Of a stretch of 51,960 nucleotides of DNA, positions 36,180 through 44,898 are shown in pieces. Under the pieces are notes generated by a model. That model made no database searches. It was not told the origin of the DNA and saw only the letters and a list, made by a program, of their open reading frames with translations. Position numbers and translations under genes: made by a program. Within the stretch, counting starts at the first letter, position 1. The number at the start of each line of letters is the position of its first letter. Source of the stretch: Proteromonas lacertae (Eukaryota > Sar > Bigyra > Opalinata > Proteromonadidae); NCBI GenBank assembly GCA_002245135.1, contig NGBS01001203.1, forward strand, positions 1 through 51,960. The letters run 5' to 3'.

Positions 36180-36800
36180 CTACCACGATTCTCTAATTTT
36201 TACTCCATTCACAATATTTCTATCTTCAATATGACATTCACATTCTAAACTACCAATATTCAATATAACCACTTTATAATCCTCTTTATTAACTAAATCA
36301 ACAGTATCTTCTAAAGATTTCACTTTCTCTATAGAAACAGCCTTTTGTGAGGTTTTAATTACATCAGGAACAAGTTTATTGTATAAAAATTGCTATTATT
36401 GATTATAATAATAAAAATATAAAATATATTATATACATTTTCTCTATAAGAATTAATCAAGTATTTATCTAATGAAACTATATCAAATAAATCATCGTAG
36501 GAACAATTTCTATTATAATGTTTCTTTAGAATAAGTGATTTACTACAACTAAACTTTGGAAATATGAATATTCTATTTGTTTTCATAGCTAAAGCAAATC
36601 CAAACATTACTACTTTTCTATCGTAATTAATATCTGACGAATTGTTATTGAAATTGATTTTTATATATTTATTAGTTGTTGAACTATAATAATTATCATC
36701 ATCAACATTAAACATTAACAAATCTTTTTGTTTTAAGATTTTACCAGCAAAGAATGTGGTTATGCAATTGAAATGAACCATTATAACATCATTATTCTCT

Positions 36801-36844
<44 letters not shown>

Positions 36845-37698
36845 TATCAATTTCATCATAATATAAATTACATTTTTCTCCAAAAAACTCACATCCGGAT
36901 GGAAATTGATTTAATGGTAATTCTTTCAATGTTATTTCCTTTTTAAATTTCTTTAATTCCTCTTGTATATAAGACTGCTCAAACAAGTTACTGTTTTTCT
37001 GTTGTTTTGCTTTAGTAATTAAATGATTGTAAAACTTTATAGTTCCTTTATTGCTTTTTATTAAACTACAATATAAAAATATATTAAAGTTATTAATACT
37101 AGAATCCTACATTAATAACTCCTGGTCTATCAATTGAAGTTACAATATCTTCTTTATACTCAAATAAAAAAGGAATTGGATTTTTATAAAAATATATATC
37201 TAAATCTGCTACTAAAACTGATAATCCTAATGCTAATATTCTGTAAATCATTTCTAATCTGGATAGAGTGATTTTTAAAAAGTCTTTATTGAGAAATGTG
37301 ATTTCTTTTGTTTGATTTATTATTACATTACCCATTAACACGTATTTAGTAAAAGATTTACAATAATTAAAGGTGACATAATCACTTGCTACAAAAACTA
37401 TATTAGTGAGGTGATTTGGAATAGAAGATGATAACCAGAAGTTTTTAATTTGGATCATATACTTTTTAGAAACAGCTGATAAAACTACAACATTTTTATA
37501 TGCAGCTTCTTTTAGAAGACCTTCTGCACAAGGATTGTAAATATTATCACATCTTTTACTCTCTTCATTTAAATTAATAAAATGATATGACTCATAGATT
37601 GTAAAACAGGCAATTATTATCAACACAAGCAGAAATAGAATGTTTTTCATTGCAAAAATACTATTCGTTTCTATTTTTTGAAGTTTTGACTTTTTCAT
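36180..37698 (-). CDS. Type II membrane glycosyltransferase, Nucleotid_trans (GT77-like) family, four exons
   Basis: Exons on the minus strand are 37100-37698, 36845-37065, 36437-36798 and 36180-36392. Introns are 34, 46 and 44 nt. The product is 464 residues. A short basic cytosolic tail is followed by a single signal-anchor helix (residues 18-36). The lumenal domain carries the DxD motif VADLDIYFYKNP (Asp165 and Asp167), then DRPGVINVGF, the family's N-x-GF motif split by intron 1. Further on are PLNQFPSG and MVHFNCI, which match the family's conserved QFPSG and H-N patterns. DxD binds Mn2+ and the nucleotide sugar, so transfer of a sugar in the Golgi is expected. Donor and acceptor are unknown. 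Intron 2 consists mostly of a (TA)n run. Met17 is an alternative start that would remove most of the cytosolic tail. Confidence 0.75.
36807..36843. repeat. (TA)n microsatellite forming most of an intron
   Basis: About 18 TA units within the 46-nt second intron (36799-36844) of the glycosyltransferase gene. Its first bases on the minus strand supply the GTATAT 5' splice site. Length changes here would alter intron length but not the coding sequence. Confidence 0.85.
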
Positions 37699-38408
37699 AT
37701 TTCTTTCATCATTTCATATAATAAATGTATAATAAGTAGTTTAATTATTATATATATCATACCCTTTTCACTATATTTTTACATAATTAACATTAACAAA
37801 ACACTATTACATTTTCTTATATTTGCCAATGAGTATGTTAATTAATACTACGTTCTCCCATATTCATTAACCATTAAAGGCAATTTTCATTAATAATCAC
37901 TTTATCTTCCTTTCACAAACTAAATATACAGCATTAAATCATAATTCTATCATTAACTGCATTATATTATAGTTTTCTTACTTTAATGCAACTATCTAAG
38001 GTTAAGATTCTCTACAGTTTAGTAATATATTATCATCTACACCATATTATTTACTACAGAAGTGTAAAAATATATTTATAATGTCATTATAACCACATTA
38101 TAATGAAGCAAGTTTTACATTTATTATCAAAAATATATTCGTTTCATAATTTAAAAAAGTACAAAAATAGTCATAATTTCTTTCACATAATCATACCTTA
38201 ATTTTTTGAAAAAAATGTTAACATGAATATATTTTTAATAAAATAGATCTAAAGAATTTATCAAAAGATTTAGAAATACTTCATATGTTTGAAGTATATT
38301 AGCTTTATTTAACTGTTGAATTAAAAATTAATAATTCACAACATACAATGAGAAAAACAAATAGAATTAAAAAGAAAAGGTTTGGCTTGAATAATTACAT
38401 TTTTAATA
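37699..38408. other. Intergenic region between divergent genes
   Basis: 710 bp of AT-rich sequence between the glycosyltransferase start (minus) and the phosphorylase start (plus). No reading frame, repeat array or RNA gene is seen. A minor 8-bp dyad (ATACTTCA/TGAAGTAT) lies near 38276-38297. It must hold two promoters, but none can be singled out. Confidence 0.6.
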
Positions 38409-39389
38409 ATGAGTAAATTAGAAGATTTTGAAGAATCAGTAAAGTTTGTGAAATCAAAAATCGGTGATTTAAAACCTGAAATTGGTATAGTTGCAGGAAG
38501 TGGATTAAAGGACTTAGGTAAACTAGTTCAGAATCCAATCACTATCCCTTACCATGATATTCCAAACTTCTTAGAAAGTGGTGCTCCTGGACATGGACAT
38601 GAGTTATTAATTGGAAAGTTGAGTGGCTGTGTAGTTATGATAATGACAGGTCGTTTTCACTGTTATGAAGGTTATGATATTAGTAAAACTACTTGTGGGA
38701 TTCGTTTGATGCAATTGATAGGTGTAAAATTATTAATTACAACTAATGCAGCTGGAGGTATAAATAGTAAATATAGAGTTGGTGATATAATGGTATTTGA
38801 AGACCATATCAATATGTTAGGATTTGGAGGTAATAATCCATTGGTAGGTAAAAATGACGAAAGATTAGGTTGTAGATTCCCATCAGTAACAAACATTTAT
38901 GATAATGATAAAATCGATTTAATATTTGATATATGTGAAGAGCTAAAATACTCAAATATAATTCATCGAGGAGTATATTGTTGTTTATGTGGTCCAAATT
39001 TCGAAACTCGAGCTGAATGTGAAATGTTAAGACGTTTAGGAATTGATGCAGTAGGAATGTCAACTGTACCTGAAATATTAGTAGCAGTTCATGGAGGAAT
39101 GAAAGTAATTGCATTATCTTTGATAACTGATGAATCTGTTTTACCAGGTGAAATAAAAGAAGAACCTGATGAACAGAAAGTGATAGAAGTAGGTATAAGA
39201 AGCTCTAAGATAATGAATGAAATAATGACAAAATTAGTAGAAAGAATTCATAATAACGATTATAAACTACGTCATGCAATTAAAAGGGAGGAAAAAAGTA
39301 GTAGTAACAATAACAATAACGTTATGATGATAGTAGGATTAGTAGCTATAGTATTCTTAGCTGTATTAGTAAAGTATTTTAAATTTTAA
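38409..39389 (+). CDS. Trimeric-type purine nucleoside phosphorylase with C-terminal membrane anchor
   Basis: 326 residues, intronless. The protein aligns along its length with the animal-type (trimeric) enzyme: GSGL at Ser31 (phosphate), GRFHCYEGY (Arg82, His84, Tyr86), TNAAGG (Ala115), GPNFETRAE (Phe198, Glu199) and GMSTVPE (Met217, Ser218). It should split purine nucleosides with phosphate into base and ribose-1-phosphate for salvage. Two features are odd. The residue matching human Asn243, which sets 6-oxopurine preference, is Asp241 (LITDES). The residue matching human His257 is Glu255. Both point away from a strict inosine/guanosine enzyme. In addition, about 37 residues follow the usual end: a charged and Ser/Asn-rich linker, then a hydrophobic helix (residues 305-323) ending KYFKF, a tail-anchor arrangement. 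The start is the first ATG, and the homologous region begins shortly after it. Confidence 0.92.
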   Translation: MSKLEDFEESVKFVKSKIGDLKPEIGIVAGSGLKDLGKLVQNPITIPYHDIPNFLESGAPGHGHELLIGKLSGCVVMIMTGRFHCYEGYDISKTTCGIRLMQLIGVKLLITTNAAGGINSKYRVGDIMVFEDHINMLGFGGNNPLVGKNDERLGCRFPSVTNIYDNDKIDLIFDICEELKYSNIIHRGVYCCLCGPNFETRAECEMLRRLGIDAVGMSTVPEILVAVHGGMKVIALSLITDESVLPGEIKEEPDEQKVIEVGIRSSKIMNEIMTKLVERIHNNDYKLRHAIKREEKSSSNNNNNVMMIVGLVAIVFLAVLVKYFKF

Positions 39390-39657
39390 TAATCATTATA
39401 TTAATTATATTTTATGTTATTTGTTATACAGAGACAAAATCAGTAATGATTAGAAGATATTAATATAACACAATAAAATCTATATGAATTAATAAAAAAA
39501 TACATAATAATGATGTTATTAATTGATATTAATCTATTTTATAGTGAATCTACACAATTTAATTTTCGATTGAGTTTGATTCTATTTGTTTGTGTTATTT
39601 TATTGTTTCTATATCTGCTCCACATCATAATAAAAAGAAAAAAGCGAAAAGAATAAA
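39390..39657. other. Intergenic region between the phosphorylase and 5S rRNA genes
   Basis: 268 bp of AT-rich sequence with no gene seen. Polyadenylation signals of the phosphorylase gene and the 3' flank of the 5S gene fall here. Confidence 0.5.
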
Positions 39658-39659
39658 AA
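39638..39659 (-). terminator. RNA polymerase III terminator of the 5S gene
   Basis: Read on the minus strand, a T5 run (39655-39659) abuts the 3' end of the 5S gene, and a T6 run (39638-39643) backs it up. Runs of four or more T end polymerase III transcription. Confidence 0.75.
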
Positions 39660-39776
39660 GAATCGTTACTATGACTTCGCACAGAGTCCCCCACTGTACT
39701 ACTATCATAGCTCGTACAATCTTAACTTCGCAGTTCTGATGGGATGAGGTGCTTTATTGTAGATATGAACGATTCT
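39658..39776 (-). rRNA. 5S ribosomal RNA gene
   Basis: On the minus strand the sequence contains CATCAGAACTGCGAAGTTAA, the eukaryotic 5S core (loop B and helix III). The internal polymerase III control region follows (box A GAAGTTAAGATTGTACGAGC at 39710-39729, then an AGTACAGTGGGGGACTC segment like box C). The two ends pair (GAATCGTT with AACGATTC) as helix I. The length of about 118 nt is standard. A T5 run follows directly (39655-39659). Only one copy is present, not a tandem array. Confidence 0.9.
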
Positions 39777-39910
39777 GATTATTCTTTCACTCTTTTTCTT
39801 ATATATCACTCTCTCTTTTGTAATTTCTTATAAACAATTAATATCATATTAATAATGTTATATTAAAAGAAAATATACTATATATCAATCTATTCATGTT
39901 ATTATATTAA

Positions 39911-40636
39911 TATCTATGCTTAATGATGATTTAAATAGAAAAATGAAAAATTATGAAAGAAACGGCTAAATATTTATAAATATAAAAAATATTTTTGTGA
40001 AATTGACATGTAAATGATATATTGTGGTGAATATAAGTGTATGATGCTGAAGTATGATAATAATTTTATTTATATAGATAAAATAAATGAGGAAATAACT
40101 GGATTGCACATCCTTTTCAGAATGGAACAACCTGATGGTGTTCTAGAGATGTAGAAAACAGTTTAAATTTAAAAATGATGTGAATAAGCTATAATTGTGA
40201 TGATTTGTATAAATTGTGAATTTGTGTAAGATGCAGTGAGTTTAAAGAAATAAAGATGTGATATTTGATTAATATGAATGTTATTATTTCGATTATTTCG
40301 ATGATGATGTAAGATAAGTGAATATAGAAAAAGTGATTAACAATAGTCTTGATTTGAAAGTTTGAAATATCTTAATATAGAAGAAGATGTAGTAGATTAT
40401 ACCAACATGAGTATATTATCTTTAGATTTGTATGTATTATAAAATAATAATAATTATTTGATGAATTATTATTGTGATATTTTTATGTGAAATAGAAGTG
40501 TAATAATTTTGTATTTAAATGAAATACTCAATTGAAAGATTAATAGAAATGATTATAGTTAATATTATAATATGTTTTTATGATTTTATGCTTTTTGATG
40601 ATAGTTAAAAGGGATAATGAAGAAAAATAGAATGAA
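39911..40636 (+). repeat. Left arm of the long inverted repeat
   Basis: About 726 bp, complementary to 41002-41727 with few mismatches, for example one at about 40149. The outer end ATCTATGCTTAATGATGATT is shared exactly by both arms. Similarity fades inward after about 40623. Confidence 0.9.
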
Positions 40637-41001
40637 AGAAGTATTTGATATAAATAATCCTTACAGAATTGTAATTGAAATTAGTTTGAATAATATTTAA
40701 TATAAGTTATGTAAATGATTAATGTGTATATATGGAATATGGATTAAGAATTGGAATATTTTATATTTATGATAGAGAATGATGAGAGAAAAGTTTTATT
40801 CATTATAATAATTTATTTATTTCATGTTATTTCATGTTATTTATAGTGTTGTATATTTGTATAGAAACAATTAATTTTTCATTATTCTTCTATTATAATA
40901 TTTTTACATTTTATACACAAAACAACAATACAGACAAATATATAATGAAGGTTTAATAGAGTTTTATTTAATAATGGTTTAAAATATGCAATTAATTTAT
41001 C

Positions 41002-41727
41002 TTCTTACTATTTATCTTCATTATCCCTTTTAACTATCATCAAAAAGCATAAAATCATAAAAACATATTATAATATTAACTATAATCATTTCTATTAATC
41101 TTTCAATTGAGTATTTCATTTAAATACAAAATTATTACACTTCTATTTCACATAAAAATATCACAATAATAATTCATCAAATAATTATTATTATTTTATA
41201 ATACATACAAATCTAAAGATAATATACTCATGTTGGTATAATCTACTACATCTTCTTCTATATTAAGATATTTCAAACTTTCAAATCAAGACTATTGTTA
41301 ATCACTTTTTCTATATTCACTTATCTTACATCATCATCGAAATAATCGAAATAATAACATTCATATTAATCAAATATCACATCTTTATTTCTTTAAACTC
41401 ACTGCATCTTACACAAATTCACAATTTATACAAATCATCACAATTATAGCTTATTCACATCATTTTTAAATTTAAACTGTTTTCTACATCTCTGGAACAC
41501 CATCAGGTTGTTCCATTCTGAAAAGGATGTGCAATCCAGTTATTTCCTCATTTATTTTATCTATATAAATAAAATTATTATCATACTTCAGCATCATACA
41601 CTTATATTCACCACAATATATCATTTACATGTCAATTTCACAAAAATATTTTTTATATTTATAAATATTTAGCCGTTTCTTTCATAATTTTTCATTTTTC
41701 TATTTAAATCATCATTAAGCATAGATA
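41002..41727 (-). repeat. Right arm of the long inverted repeat
   Basis: Reverse complement of 39911-40636. The outer end at 41727 faces the region of hairpins and the virus-like element. Confidence 0.9.
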
Positions 41728-41744
41728 ATAATAATGAATAATAA

Positions 41745-41824
41745 AGGGAAATAGCACAGTGTGCCATTTCCCTATATGTGTTTTTGATTCAAAAAATAGC
41801 CGTTTCAATGTGTGCTATTTCCCT
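41745..41824. repeat. 14-bp inverted repeat around AGGGAAATAGCACA
   Basis: AGGGAAATAGCACA at 41745-41758 is repeated in perfect inversion at 41811-41824 with 52 bp between. A further related half-site, GTGCCATTTCCCT, lies inside the spacer at 41761-41773. Similar TAGCACAC motifs occur near 42134 and 43050. It may be a protein-binding site or an element end. No function is known. Confidence 0.6.
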
Positions 41825-41978
41825 ATATTGTTTTTTCATCATTAGAAACGTTTTTAATGCATAATAAATATATCAATCGATTTCTCTATTTATGCTGGGC
41901 TCATATATGCCCTTAGTTTGACTTTCTGATCATAATCGAAATTTAATTTTCTTAAAAAAATTCAAAAAACAATAATAG

Positions 41979-42030
41979 ATAGGATGGCCACCATACTGTG
42001 TGATATGACAACATATGGTGACCATCCTAT
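41979..42030. repeat. 17-bp hairpin, GC-richer than its surroundings
   Basis: ATAGGATGGCCACCATA (41979-41995) pairs with 42014-42030 with one mismatch and an 18-nt loop. There is no gene within 180 bp. It could be a transcription end, an origin-like hairpin or an element boundary. Confidence 0.65.
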
Positions 42031-42214
42031 GTAATAAAAAACAAAACAAAAAAAATGAAGTTCAAGTCAAATCTTGAAACGAATGCTTTTTTCAAAAATA
42101 GCTTAATTTCTTTTATAATTATTTTAAGGTGTTAATTAGCACACCATATAATTTATAAGTTATAATACTATCCCAAACAAAACAAAACAAAACCAATTCA
42201 AGATTCATTATGAT

Positions 42215-42969
42215 TTAATATTCTGATTGCCATTCTTCTTCTTCTGATTCAATAAGAAAATCGCGTTTTACTACTTCTTTACCATAAGAAAATAAATCTA
42301 TAGTTTCTTTACCATAAGAAAATAAATCTACAGTTTCATTTCCATAATCAAATAAATTCACCACATTTTGTTGATTTACTTTATGTACTTCTTCATCAAC
42401 AACTAATATTATTGAATCTACATTCGATTCACAATTAACATTTCCTTTAACTTTATTTTGTTGTTCAAATTCAATAACTTCCACTACATTTCCGTATTCA
42501 TCATCATACTCTTGATTGTATCCATCAACAAAATCTCCATCCCCTAATTCAGTCATTGTATCAGATGTTAATGTTTTTAACGAATCATATATATAATCAA
42601 TTGTTCTGTCAACCTAAGGAAATATATAAAGATAATGCATACAATTGATTTACATTTACATTTTTTGTATTGAAAGCAATATATAAACTCTTCCTTAAAA
42701 TCCTTATAATAGTCTTTTCTGAATTTTGGGTCTTTTATCCATATGCATTTGAATCTTTCTACGAGAAACTGTGGATTGGGAATTAAACGAGTTCCTTTGA
42801 ATCTATAAAATATATATGTATATTTATACTGGTATCTGGATAGTTGTCTCCAATTTTTCGCAACATCGTTTAAATTATTTAATATTATATCAAATTCTTC
42901 TTCATCATGAACTTTGGGTACTTTCACTCGATATACTATACTCTGTTTTAAAATAATTTTGTTATTCAT
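42215..42969 (-). CDS. Uncharacterised protein with YG-rich 10-residue repeats, two exons
   Basis: Two consecutive frames are separated by a 29-nt GT-AG segment (42614-42642, GTATGC...CTTAG) of the same kind as the introns of the host genes. Exon 1 is 42643-42969 and exon 2 is 42215-42613, giving 241 residues. I do not recognise the product. Exon 1 encodes a basic, aromatic-rich region (FRKDYYKDFKEEFIYCFQYK). Exon 2 encodes an acidic region ending with three tandem 10-residue repeats of pattern LFxYGxExVD (DNA about 42265-42360), then an acidic tail EEEEWQ. The intron and composition suggest a host gene beside the virus-like element, but it could also be the element's outermost gene. Confidence 0.55.
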
Positions 42970-43375
42970 GATGATATTTCAAAAATAATTAATAATATAA
43001 CTGCCAAACTCAAACCAGTATTCAAACTTGTATATTTTTAATATTTATATACAGGGTTAGCACACAATCTAACTATAATTTATATATACTTACTAGGGTA
43101 TATACCCATCTCAATTATATCAATATCTCATTTCAGGCAATAATCTAAATCATCTTTGATTATGAAACATATATGAAATCTAATTATATCAATCGATTGC
43201 TCATGATATGCCATATAATAAGAAACACATCAGATTATTCATTATGTCAATGGATCGTGAGATATTATTTTTTTAAACAAACCTCAAACATTTGTATTAC
43301 TAAACAAACAATAACTTTATTGATTAGACCCATAAAAATTTAATAATATATATAATAGCAAAAAATACAAAGAAT
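42970..43375. other. Intergenic region between divergent genes
   Basis: 406 bp of AT-rich sequence. It contains a TAGCACAC motif near 43052 (compare 41752) and a TATATATAA run (43347-43355) about 20 bp before the start codon at 43376. No RNA gene or repeat array is seen. The left end of the virus-like element may lie here or further left; no terminal repeat could be fixed. Confidence 0.45.
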
Positions 43376-43879
43376 ATGCCTGACCATTTAACATATAATA
43401 TGCTTAGACAACCTAACGGTGAATATGCTTTTTACATTCATAGATATAGAGACAATAGAGCACATAGATGGGTCATTCAATTTCCAATTAAAACAATGAA
43501 AATATTAAAAAGAAATAAAGTAAAGGTGTTTATATGTGGTTCACTCAGAACTAATAGAAATGATCCAGAAGTACTAGGTGATTATAGACATCATGGCGAT
43601 CAATTAATGATAAACCTCAAAACCTATGGGTATGACAGAAGAGCTTCAATATTAGTAATGAATAGAAAATTAAGAAATGGAGAACATGAGTATGCAGATG
43701 GTGATTGTATTCCTCAAAAATTTAAAAAATATGTTTTTCATCATATGAGTTATCAATGGAATGGAGGGAATTTTTATCACATACATCCAGTTGATAGAAA
43801 TGTTGCTGATGGAATTAGTAGTAGTAGTAGTAGTGATAGTAGTAGCAGTAGTAGTAGTAGTAGTAGTGACTCTGATTAA
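43376..43879 (+). CDS. Unknown element protein with Ser-rich tail
   Basis: 167 residues, no family recognised. The body is basic and aromatic (HRYRDNRAHRWVIQFP) and rich in Asn, Arg and Tyr, with no signal peptide or membrane helix. The last 25 residues are almost only Ser and Asp, encoded by an AGT microsatellite (about 43817-43868). It is followed on the same strand by the basic AT-hook gene, so a virion or DNA-associated role is conceivable but unproven. Confidence 0.55.
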   Translation: MPDHLTYNMLRQPNGEYAFYIHRYRDNRAHRWVIQFPIKTMKILKRNKVKVFICGSLRTNRNDPEVLGDYRHHGDQLMINLKTYGYDRRASILVMNRKLRNGEHEYADGDCIPQKFKKYVFHHMSYQWNGGNFYHIHPVDRNVADGISSSSSSDSSSSSSSSSSDSD

Positions 43880-43983
43880 ATACTTAAAAATTCTATTATT
43901 ATTATATATGTTTGTTTTTGTTTGATAAACATACTATTAATAGTTACTATATTTTAAATAATATCAATTATAAAAATCACAAC

Positions 43984-44355
43984 ATGTCTTATTATGGAGG
44001 ATGGCCAAAAGGGTTTAAAATTAGTAAAGACTGGAATACATATATTCCTAAATCAGTTAACAGGAGTAAATGGAGAAAGAGCTATGATTTGTATAGAGAC
44101 AAAGTAAAGAATGCACTACAAAACAAAACAAAAGTTAAATTACAATATAGACAATTAATGAAAATGTATGAACGATTATTAGCTGCTAATCCACCTAAAC
44201 AAAGAGGAAGACCAAAAGGAAGTAAAGATAGAGCAAAACGTAAACCAAGACGAGCCGGGCCACGAGCCGCGCCAAAGAATGATCCACATCGTATAGTTGT
44301 GCATAATGGCAGGCATTATCAGTATGGTATTCCAGTTCCTAATATGGATAATTAA
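43984..44355 (+). CDS. Small basic AT-hook protein, possible DNA-condensing core protein
   Basis: 123 residues from ATG 43984. The frame is open further upstream to 43912, but the upstream part is low-complexity AT-rich sequence without coding character. The N-terminal third has aromatic and basic residues (YYGGWPKGFKISKDW). The C-terminal half is highly basic, with an AT-hook core RGRPKGSK followed by KRKPRRAGPRAAPK. Small Arg/Lys-rich proteins of this type pack DNA in adenoviruses and their relatives (pVII/mu-like), so a virion core role is inferred. The codons for the AGPRAAP stretch are strikingly GC-rich for this region. Confidence 0.55.
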   Translation: MSYYGGWPKGFKISKDWNTYIPKSVNRSKWRKSYDLYRDKVKNALQNKTKVKLQYRQLMKMYERLLAANPPKQRGRPKGSKDRAKRKPRRAGPRAAPKNDPHRIVVHNGRHYQYGIPVPNMDN

Positions 44356-44459
44356 AGTAATTCTATATATATATATATATATATTCTGTTTTTTATGTAA
44401 TATATGTGTGTTTGGTATTGCTATATCCGGCCGCCACTTTGCAACTTGAATTGTAATAT

Positions 44460-44487
44460 AAGTTACAACTGGCGCCAGTTGTAACTT
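44460..44487. repeat. 28-bp perfect palindrome between convergent genes
   Basis: A perfect palindrome centred on GGCGCC, with arms AAGTTACAACT and AGTTGTAACTT. It lies midway between the 3' ends of a plus-strand gene (44355) and a minus-strand gene (44594). Related half-sites (CAACTTGAATTGTAA, TTACAACTTG) flank it at 44441-44456 and 44502-44511. A bidirectional transcription end or a protein-binding site is plausible. Confidence 0.7.
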
Positions 44488-44593
44488 GAATTGTGATGTA
44501 TCTTACAACTTGGGCTAGATGTAAAATACAAGTTTAACCAAAAATAAAAAAAACATAATATAATAATAATATAATATAAAGAGTGAAATAAAT

Positions 44594-44830
44594 TTAAATA
44601 GTCATTTTCCTTTGTTTAGTGATTTCAATAAGAGACTGAATATCTTTAAGTGTCTTATCATGTTCTAACCCTTTATTCATCATGGCATCTATATTATTTC
44701 TAAGTTCTTCTATGTCTGTATTGTTTGGAATACAATTGTGTGCCTTTAAGTATTTGAAAAGAGCCAAAGCTATCATATACAATACAAATACGGGAACTGA
44801 AAGCAAAACAGTTATTACATCAAAGTCCAT
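44594..44830 (-). CDS. Small single-pass membrane protein
   Basis: 78 residues. Residues 6-28 form one hydrophobic helix (VLLSVPVFVLYMIALALFKY), preceded by a short acidic start and followed by a polar, probably helical region (IDAMMNKGLEHDKTLKDIQSL). No family is recognised. Small membrane proteins are common in Polinton-like elements and viruses of this lineage, where they may act in entry or assembly. It is divergent from nothing nearby and shares its strand with the next gene upstream (44899-45501), with 68 bp between. Confidence 0.55.
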   Translation of the reverse strand: MDFDVITVLLSVPVFVLYMIALALFKYLKAHNCIPNNTDIEELRNNIDAMMNKGLEHDKTLKDIQSLIEITKQRKMTI

Positions 44831-44898
44831 GTGTGTTTATGAGAATCTTATATAAGAAAAACAAAATTAATCAAAGTAATGTATTTATTATCAATAAA

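Larger units (their letters stand above)
39911..41727. mobile_element. 1.8-kb foldback-like element (near-perfect palindrome)
   Basis: Arms 39911-40636 and 41002-41727 are inverted copies that align without gaps (paired positions always sum to 81638) and with very few mismatches. They flank a 365-bp unique centre. Neither arm nor the centre has a convincing gene. A clear target-site duplication was not found. It may be a foldback or MITE-like element, or two terminal repeats of a larger element meeting head to head. Only the structure is certain. Confidence 0.7.

Noticed and set aside
36359-36892. Protein with a (YI)n stretch as its own gene
   Set aside because: The YIYIYI run is translation of the (TA)n intron. 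The flanking sequences are exons of the glycosyltransferase gene.
39911-41727. CRISPR array or coding element in the palindrome
   Set aside because: There are no short regularly spaced repeats and no reading frame of note. It is one long inverted repeat.
43912-43983. Upstream extension of the basic AT-hook protein
   Set aside because: The added residues are Asn/Tyr/Ile-rich translation of AT-rich leader. The ATG at 43984 begins the coherent protein.
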